From the NCBI GenBank assembly GCA_032718475.1, contig JAUCBJ010000517.1, positions 22,948-86,947 on the forward strand: 64,000 nt of DNA, written 5' to 3'. A program made the translations under genes and the position numbers. The notes under the pieces are model-generated. The model did not search any database and was not told the DNA's origin. It saw only the letters and a program-made list of their open reading frames with translations. This document shows positions 55,710 to 64,000 of the stretch, one piece after another. The stretch's first letter is position 1. Each line of letters starts with the position of its first letter. The DNA is from Nemertoderma westbladi (taxonomy: Eukaryota > Xenacoelomorpha > Nemertodermatida > Nemertodermatidae).

Positions 55710-58173
55710 ACGAGGCGTTAAAGTCTATACAAATCAATCCAGGTTTCAGCCAATCACAAAGGAGATGACGTAGGCCTATTACAACCGAATGTGGATTGAT
55801 TTGTATGGGCTTTAATGACCACCCACATTCTGTTAGAATCTATGCATTTCAATTTTTTACTTATAATTTAAATTATAACTTCAAGTCAACTGTATAGGCT
55901 ATATGAAAGAATATGAAAAATCTTTGCTAGACACTCTCATACTTGTTCTACATTATTATAATTATATAGATACATTTGTTATGCTTATAGTAAATTAACA
56001 GGTTAATCATACAGTAGCAAACCATTATCTGAAAGCCGCAGAACATTTAATCATACGTACAGTCAGTGCCGGATTAACCTTAAGGCATATAAGGCACGTG
56101 CCTTAGGGCCAGCCGAAAATACGGGCCATTTGTCCTCAACGAGTCATTCTTGTTAAAAAAATATTTTTATCTGAAAAGTCCACATTTTTTCTCACTAAAA
56201 TTTATAGAAAACAAAGCAAGATAGTGCATCTTTCGACTACTTTCTATCCCTAAATTTCTGATAGAAAGTGCAAATTTCTAGCTCAGTCGACCGACAGGTG
56301 CTGTGTTAGGCCGCGTTCACACCACTGCCCTCGTGTATTGAATTTTGCATTCGATGGCCTTTTAGGTGCAATTGCTGCAAAACCTAAAAGCATAATTGGG
56401 CAGCATAATTGAATTTGGTAAATTAAAATTAGTGACAAAAAGTACTTATTTCCGAGACTGTTCTCTATCGGAGAACATTTCTTTCTCAGCAGGTCCAAAT
56501 CTAGATCAGAAATATTATATCTTTGCACAAAGCCCACACTTTTGGTGTGTTATATTTCTCAGCAAGTCCTGTAGAGATAAGTATACCGTGCAAAACCTAC
56601 CCTACAGAAAATAAATAACACTTTCCCACGGTCCGATCAAAATTGCTAAATGCCTACAGGAGCCAGTCAGCCTTAAGGGGGCCAACTATAACCACCACAA
56701 ATTTTTGTAGTTTGATAGAAGGGATTTCATAAGGTGATATCGGTTTTCCACATTGAATTATTTTTTGACCTCAAAACTGCTCTTTTCAACAACATGATAT
56801 ATTGCTGATATTTATGACTCTGTATAAAACAACCTTTTTATCAGTTTGTCGATTTTGACTTTTTTCATCACTAAATTCCCTACTACTATTTTATTTTTTA
56901 CTCAATTGCCATCAAACATATACCAAAATGTTCAGCAGCTTTAGGACTATATATTAATATTTGGACTTAATATTTTTCGAACAAACGGTTTATGAAGCTA
57001 TCCATACTCAGTTTTCCTAGTACTGTATATAAAAGATCACAGATCATTGTGTTAAACTTTCAGAATAGTAGCTTTATAAATAAAACAAATAGATTTGGGG
57101 TAATGGTCCCATTAATATATTAAAAAATTTAAGCTTGAGAAATTCTACCAAAACCATTACACATTTTATAGCAAAGGTTTTATAGGCATAATATGCCGTT
57201 TAGTAATGTTACAATTCTCGATGAAAACTATTTTTGCAAAGTGGGCCTACTTATTATTAAAGTACTTGTAGTTATTTGCACGCAGTCAGTCATCCAACGA
57301 AAATACTTTATATTTCCTTCGCAACATTTTCACAATTTCAGTTGTTTTTAGCAGCTTTTTCTTTTGAAAGGGTTTGCGGAAAAATATCAATTTTCGGGCC
57401 ATTTTTATAAATTTTTAAAATGTGCCTTAGGGCCACCAGAGGCTTAATCCGGCACTGCGTACAGTATAAAATGTACAGTCAGATACAGTTAGTTAATGCG
57501 TAATCATGATCGCGGCCCGGTCCAATTACAACCGGCTGCAATCGATTGAGATATGCAGACATACTATTTTGTTCCATGTTAGTCGGTCTTAGGTATTTCT
57601 TCTTTTTTCTAATTTGTTTTTTTCGCGTTGTGTACAATTGCCGTCGGATTGAGGATATTCGGCGGTTCTGGGTGATAATTCGTTTATTATTAGGCGACTT
57701 TGTGAGTAGTGGTAATCGATGTGTTAAGGATTTTATAATGTTGTCAATGGCATTGTGAGCCATTATAATTTATTGCTGTGCGTAATTTTCGGGTTGTGCA
57801 ATAAAGCATTCAGTTTGTTCAGACGAGGCAGGGGGTACCCTACCTCCTTAGACGTAGACATGGCGGAGGTAGCCTCCCAGAACTGTTTAGGGATTCCAGA
57901 ATCTTCTTAGACCATCTTCCATCTAAGACCAGAAATTTCAGAAATTTAAGACCGTTCTAAGACCATCTGACTTACTTTAGTACTATTATGGGAAATAGTA
58001 GTGGGAAAGCAGTATTTAAATGAAAATAATTGAAATGTATAGATTCTAACAGAACATGGGTGGTCATTAAAGTCTATACAAATCAATCCACATTCATTTG
58101 TAATAGGCCCTACGTCATCTCCTTTGTGATTGGCTGAAACCCGGATTGATTTGTATAGACTTTAACGCCTCGT
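55710..58173. mobile_element. MULE-like DNA transposon, perfect 9-bp target duplication
   Basis: Flanked by CCACTGTAC at 55701-55709 and 58174-58182. The ends are inverted copies of about 150 bp starting ACGAGGCGTTAAAGTC; each also contains its own internal mirror (GTCTATACAAATCAATCC and inverse). Nine-base duplications with long inverted ends are typical of Mutator-like elements. No MULE transposase was recognised; the interior is mostly a nested hAT-like element. Confidence 0.85.
56064..57457. mobile_element. hAT-like element nested in the MULE-like element
   Basis: Inverted ends CAGTGCCGGATTAA and a perfect 8-bp duplication CGTACAGT at 56056-56063 and 57458-57465. GGCACGTGCCTTAGGGCC and its inverse lie just inside. 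1394 bp, AT-rich, no transposase ORF. It inserted after the host element did. Confidence 0.88.
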
Positions 58174-58204
58174 CCACTGTACCAGCAGACTACAGGACTA
58201 GTGC

Positions 58205-58486
58205 TGTAGTTGTGGCGACTAAAATACTGAAATATAGTTTATAGGCGGCAATCACGGTCCAATATTATTAAAAGGCGGCATAAAGTTAAGACAAGGTATA
58301 AACCAGTAAACGGTAACATAAATCGATAGGCCACAGGCAGACAAGTGACAAGGTACCACATAGTACATAATGATATTAGATCAGTACCGGTAACAAAGTA
58401 TATAGGAATAGGCATACAATATATCTAAGAGTTAGTCCGAGGCCATGGCAGGCACAGTATAATAATACATAGTATGAGTCACAACA
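58205..58486 (-). repeat. Probable 3' LTR of BEL/Pao element, with polypurine tract
   Basis: In element sense, ACGTGGGGGAG (58487-58497) is a polypurine tract just after the stop codon, followed by TGTTGTGACTC, a plausible LTR start. The end CCACAACTACA at 58205 gives TG...CA. The matching 5' LTR is outside the window, so boundaries are inferred. Confidence 0.55.
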
Positions 58487-58505
58487 CTCCCCCACGTGCG
58501 ACACT

Positions 58506-61500
58506 TCAAGTGTTGCAAAATCCATAGTATTTGGGTTGTTTGACATTGCGACCAGAGCGCGTGTGACTGGTGCTAATTGCAGTTCTAGGAGGGGTTATAG
58601 GATCGGTGGGTGGGTGGTTGTGGGGGGTAGGGTCATCAACATCCAAGAGCTTGGGATCTGGTGGACACAGAACCCTAGATTGTTTAGGAGTGGTAGTGGT
58701 AGGGTGAATGGGGGTTATGTCAGGATTCTTGAGGCCCCCACGGTTAGGGTATGGTGAGTCACACTCTAAAGGGTAGAGTTTATTGGTTGCACGGGTTGTT
58801 ATGCGTTTATTAAGTCGAATTTCAACAGACCGACAGGAACCATCAGCACTTTGATACAGGCGATGGATTCGTGCTAAAGGCCAGCGATTGCGTGGTGAAT
58901 CTTGTTTCACCAATACTAATGCCCCCACGGTAGGAAGGGGGCCACTAGATCCTGTAGTACGCCATGGTTGCAGAGAAGCAATATAGCGTTGCGACCAATG
59001 TTTCCAAAATATCCGATTGGCCTGGTCTCTTTGTAATAGGGAATTACGTAAATGGGTAACGGTAATGGCAGATGGATCTAAGTCATTGTCAGTCGGTGGT
59101 GGCATCCCATACAAAAAACTACTTGGTGTTAGGGGATCATCATCTTCAGGATCCAAAGATACAGAGGTCAATGGCCGGGAATTCACCACTGACTCTATCT
59201 CCGTTATAACAGTTTCAAGTTGATTCTGTGTTAAATGGACTTGGTGACATGTCATCCGTAAACAATTTTTCACTGTCTTGACTAATCTTTCCCAATAACC
59301 ACCCCATTCAGGGCTACGGGCAGGAATATGATACCAAGACACCACATGTGAGGGAAACTTCATTGATGAAAGTTTGATAAACGTTTTTGCATTATCAGAA
59401 CGAAACTGAATGGCAGTTAATGGTGGCACACGTCGTGCCAGAAATCGTCGAAATGCTAAGTGAGAGGATTTGGTACCACAATCTGGAACAAGCTCCAAGT
59501 GGAGAGCTCTAATGCAGGCACATGTAAATAAAAGAATCCATACCTTGGCCCCATTCTTTAAATAGAGGTGTCCAAGGTAGTCAACACCAGTATATTGAAA
59601 TGGAGTAACAGCTGTAGTGCGAAAACTAGGCAGAGCTGACTCTTGTGAGTTATATGGCACAGTTCGGTAGCGATGACACTGTGGACAAGAAAATATAATC
59701 TTTCGTACAAGTGATCGCCCACGAGGTATCCAAAAACGGAGGCGAATTTGGCTGAGAGTTGCATCATATCCTTGATGATATAATATACTATGGACATTCA
59801 TAACAATGAGATAGGTAAGGTGACTCTTAGTTGGTAACAATGGTAATAACTTATCACTCCGGGTACGAGGGACTAGCATCAAAATCCCATCATGCAACCT
59901 TGGGTGAAATCTCCAGAGGGAGGATGACTTGGCAATTATAGCATCTGGTTTATTAGATAACGTTTGTATTTCATCTTGAAAAAAGCTGTGCTGCTCACTA
60001 ATGATAAGGTTATTCAGACTGGTTGTTCTTTCACGTGCAGTTAAACAACCAACAATGCGATCTGCTGGGAACCGGCAATTATGAACAAAGCGGTACATGA
60101 AAGCAGTTACCCGAACCAATGTATCGAGACTAGAAAATCTAGTAATTGGTATGGGATAGTCAGCAATGATATCAGGTTCACTGATAGCCAAAAGTTGAGG
60201 TGGTGGTGATGGAAACTTAGGCCAAGCTGATTCATCGTGTAGAAAACCGGGCCCAAACTTATAAAGATCAGAAGACTGTAGTATGGCAAGTGACCGGCCC
60301 CTGGAAGGAAGATCAGCAGGGTTATCTTCAGAAGGAACATATCGCCACTGGTCCTGGATATGTTCGGGCCGACTCATCTCTGATATTTCTTTAAGTCTAT
60401 TGGAAACGAATATATCTCTTTTATTTATACCTTTCCGGATCCACCATAAAACTGCCATGGAATCAGTCCAAATGACTAGTCGATGGGGTGAAAAAATTTC
60501 AATGGATATATGGTGAGCCAGTCGGGCGCCAATACATGCAGCTAAAAGTTCAAGGCGAGGTATGCTATGTCTTGGTTTTAAGGGTGCAACTCGAGACTTG
60601 CCAAAAAATAAACATGGTGGGTGTTCAGGGTGAATGACATACGCTAAACAAGCATAAGCATCTTCAGACGCATCACAAAATAAGTGAAGATCACATTGGC
60701 TATTAAGATATATGCACCTTGGAAAGTGAATAATGGGTTGATGTACATCTGACAGCCATGATTTCCAAGTTTCTTGAATTCCCTGCGAGACAACATCATC
60801 CCAATGGCCACCTTCAGACCATGACTTCTGTAGCAACAGACGGGGAATAATAGTCCAAGCACAGAGAAGACCTAATGGGTCAAATATCTTGGCAGACGAT
60901 CTAAGGAGGTGTCGGCGGGTGAAAGCTGGGGGTGAAGAAATTACACCAACATCAACATAGAGGGTATCAGAAGATACATCCCAGGGCATCCCTAAGACTT
61001 TCGAAGGTGAGGTTTCTGGTTTAAGTTCCATGGAAGCAAGGGCAAGAAGTTCAGAAGCATAAGACAGAAAATATGAAGCTTCATTTTCTGTATCTGCACT
61101 TGACACAAGGTCATCACAAAAGAAAGCTTTAAGAAGCTGTTGCACAATAGCTGGGTCAGCATATGTCAAGATATGGAATATGACAACATAGTGTAAATGG
61201 TATGGGCTAGAATTGACACCAAAGGGTGTCCTAATAAATTGCCAGGAAGTTCCATTCCATATCAACTTAACCCATTGTCGATCACTTGGGTGTAATTCTA
61301 TTTGGTGGAATGCAGCTTTAATATCTGCGATAATAGGATATGGCCGGAGGCGAAACCGCATCAAAATGTCAACCATTGAGGCTAACAAGTTAGGACCAGG
61401 GTCGAGACAATCGTTAAGGCTAATACCTCCTCTATCTCGTGAGGAACCATTAAAAACGATGCGGAATTTAGGAAATGGTTTATAAATACCATGATAAGGT

Positions 61501-63920
61501 AAAAAATAGCCAACATCATCATGGGTTGTGGCAGGCTCGATAATACCATCAGATATTAAGTTGGTGAATTTCTCAGTTGTTAACTCTAAATCCAATGGCT
61601 TCAGTTTCAGGTAAGAACTATACTGCATACGGGAAACTACAGAATAGTTGGAAGATGGGCGACGTGATCCCTTAAATGGAAGTCGTACTTGGTAGCGGTT
61701 GGGTTCAGTGACAGATTTAGATGGAGGTGGGAAGGCAGTATCATCTGCACCAATAGGGTTATCCGTAATACCAATAGATTCCAAAGCCCAGAGACGAGTA
61801 ACCTCGTCAGGTTCAGTAATCAGCATACTGGGGCTAGGGTCACAATAACTAGTGGCAGAATGAGAATAAGGTCCGCATAAAACAAACCCAAAGAAGGTAT
61901 CAACAGGTTGTGGTAACCCTAGGTGAGACAATGTCCCCTTGGTTACTAAATGGAGTTGATCTGCTCCAATTATTAAAGATATGTGGCGTTGACCTCCATC
62001 AAAATTATCAGCCCAAGGACTAAGATGCTGGAGATTAGGTGGTAATACAGGACAACTTTCTTGCCTCATCACAGGGCATAAAGATTGGGTTGTCCAGGCT
62101 GATAAGATTATAGGGTTCGGTGAAAAGAAGCTTCGCAAAGAGAAAGAAACCAGGCTAGAATCATGGAAAGTTAAATTACCTCCAAAGGACCCGATAGTAA
62201 ATTGCTGTTGGTCAATACAAGGTAAAGAAAGTGCTTCAGACAGAGAAGCCGTGATATAGGAACGCTTGGATCCGTCATCAAGATATACATGAATCCAACA
62301 GCCACTATCAGAGTTTGGCAGAGCGATAAATGCTCTTGCAATCTTAACAAAAACAGATGAGGACTTCAAATCTATTGCATGAACAGATGGTGATATGTCC
62401 TTAGAATATGGTGGTTGCCATGGCAATGTCTCATGGGTTCGAGATGGTGGTGGGTAAACAGCTGGCGGAGCTACAGAAAGGCTGGGATCAGAAGCATGCT
62501 TGGAACTATTATTGCTACTGTTACTAAAACACAATAAAGAGTGATGCCTTTTCATACAATAACGACATGTTTCATCAGATGGACAGGCTGATGATAGGTG
62601 AGGTCCCAAACAATTAGTACAAAGGCGGGATGATTTTAAAAGGTTCAACCGATGCTGTGGAGACTTACTTAGAAAAGACTGACACTGGCGAATACTGTGG
62701 GGTTTCCCTTTGCACGCAGGACACACATTTCTCTTTGGCTCCTCTCTGTTTGTACTACGTTTAGAATCCTCACCAATAGTAAGGGCAGCAGTAGATGGGG
62801 GGTATAATTGACGTGGTGGATATGATTGACGTTTAAAGTCAGAATGGTTTTGTGGTTTAGAGGAATTTGAACTTTTTATTAGTTCCCTTACTGACTTGGA
62901 AGTGAAATCTAAAGATTCACGAGTTTCAAGTTCTGAATTAGCAAACTCTAATAACTTATCAAGGTTAAGACGGTCATCTGGATGGAGGCGATTCCATTCC
63001 ATAACTACATCATGCGGTAATTTCTGGAGCAACAAGGGTGCCAGAAGTAATGATGTTAAGTCATTGGTAATTGTTGTAGAGGTACAGGGAATAGTCCCAG
63101 AATTAGGACCAAGTTCATTAGATAGGCTTTTAATTTGGCGGAGAGATGACTGAAAGGAATTCAACATTTTCCGGAACATAACAACATCACCAGAAACAAC
63201 ATTTGGTTGGTTGACAAGTTTAGAGGAATAAAGACCAATCAGGAAATTTGGGTTTCCATACCGGCGCTTCAAAAGATTAACAGCTACAATATAGTTATCA
63301 GCAGTTGCTTCTAACCCCTCTAAGGCATCTTTTGCGTCAGCTTTTAATGACTGCCTTAGATACACAAACTTACGGGCTGGAGGTATATTTCGTTGGTCTA
63401 TGGATGTGGAGAATTGGTCCCAAAAAGGGCGCCACTGTAAAAATTCTCCATAAAATTTGGGAATTTCGACTTTAGGAAGACCCTTATCGTCATCTTGTTT
63501 ACAATCTGTAGCAGAAATGGAACTGCTACTACTATTAATTGCAGTAGTGGACTCTAAGCGGTTAAGTAAACGATTACTCTTAAATAAAATTTCGTCAATT
63601 TCATGGTCATACTTTTCATTAGCATTATCTACAATACCATGAAGTGCAAGATCTTCAGCTAATTTACACAAAACAAGGCGGTGATTTTCCAATTGATGTA
63701 TTTTGTAGGCTAAATCATCTACATCTATTGTGTTAACTGGTTCTGATTTAATAGTAAGCAATTCACTAATTAAATTGTTAGATTTAAGGCGGGCTTGTTT
63801 GCGCGACCTTTTAAGGCTATCTATATCGCCAGAAGTTGCAGGTTGTCTATCAGGTAAGGTAAGGTCATTCAATGCAGCAATAGTGTCATCAGTATCTGAT
63901 CCTCTGTCGCTGTTGGACAT
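58506..63920 (-). mobile_element. BEL/Pao LTR retrotransposon polyprotein, intact
   Basis: 1804 residues from ATG at 63920 (MSNSDRGSDT); the frame is open further but without a better start. Domains in order: DUF1759 Gag-like about 145-280 (PKFYGEFLQWRPFWDQF); zinc knuckles about 400-465; DUF1758 aspartic protease with LDDGSKRSYI near 548; reverse transcriptase about 780-950 with FFCDDLVSS (FCDD instead of the usual YVDD); RNase H starting LFCDASEDAYA near 1080; integrase with CPQCH zinc site near 1415 and catalytic Asp-Asp-Glu in GVDYLG, RSDNAKTF and WERLVKTVK (about 1445, 1508, 1545); DUF5641 C-terminus about 1640-1740 (ALVLVKQDSPRNRWPLARI). No stop or frameshift, so it could be recently active. 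No envelope gene seen. The 5' leader and LTR lie beyond the right edge. Confidence 0.95.
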
Positions 63921-64000
63921 CTTGCTGATTAAGGTTGAAATGCAGGAATGACATAAAAATCGGACAGAGGTTTGGTACAAGTATGGTAAACAGATGATGG

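Noticed and set aside
57479-57763. 94-residue basic frame in the MULE-like element
   Set aside because: No transposase motif; likely chance in AT-rich DNA.

Overview
The window is eukaryotic and almost certainly from a marine invertebrate animal. It has spliced exons with GTAAGT donors, a secreted Kazal protein, an EGFR-family receptor, animal orthologues of TPP2, CWC25 and the Golgi protein CASP, and a wide range of animal transposons (BEL/Pao, CR1/Jockey-like LINEs, and elements resembling P, hAT, MULE, piggyBac and IS3EU). The palindromes ACCGGT and AGGCCT recur strikingly often. I lean towards a deuterostome, but only weakly.

Layout. 1-267 is the last exon of a leucine-rich-repeat gene (+). 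1808-3040 is a DNA transposon with an integrase fragment; it ends 32 bp before the first of two recognisable Kazal exons (3073-3255 and 6657-6917, +), with another inverted-repeat element (4225-5775) in the intron between them. 8624-12370 is a full-length intronless TPP2 (-). 13.4-18 kb is transposon debris: two LINE pieces, a P-element-like element with a THAP ORF, 27-bp terminal repeats and an 8-bp target duplication, and a cluster of hairpins. A TTAA-flanked element (19678-20527) precedes an intronless CWC25 (20881-22116, -). 22.7-29 kb holds MITEs, homopolymer tracts and hairpins.

The centre (29-51 kb, -) carries the first four recognisable exons of an EGFR-family receptor: 50864-50631, 45530-45368, 39164-39027 and 29267-29053. 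Splice phases agree at every junction. Each of the three introns contains its own multi-kilobase minisatellite. A JmjC gene with a degenerate thioredoxin-like N-terminus (30139-31740, +) is nested in intron 3 on the opposite strand. The intron 3 satellite (about 31.7-36.7 kb) is an expansion of the last 27 coding bases of that JmjC gene, so every unit repeats its stop codon and an AATAAA. The intron 2 satellite (40.3-45.4 kb) starts on the 5' splice site of EGFR exon 2 and repeats that donor about 135 times. Intron 1 holds related 30-bp and 20-bp arrays whose long open frames are artefacts of period.

The right end has an intronless CASP (53450-55363, -), a MULE-like element with a perfect 9-bp target duplication (55710-58173) containing a nested hAT-like element with a perfect 8-bp duplication (56064-57457), and an apparently intact BEL/Pao retrotransposon (58205 to beyond the edge, -). 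Four conserved genes (TPP2, CWC25, JmjC, CASP) are intact in single exons while EGFR and the Kazal gene are spliced. The most notable observation is satellite arrays seeded from functional gene boundaries (a stop codon/poly(A) signal and a 5' splice site).
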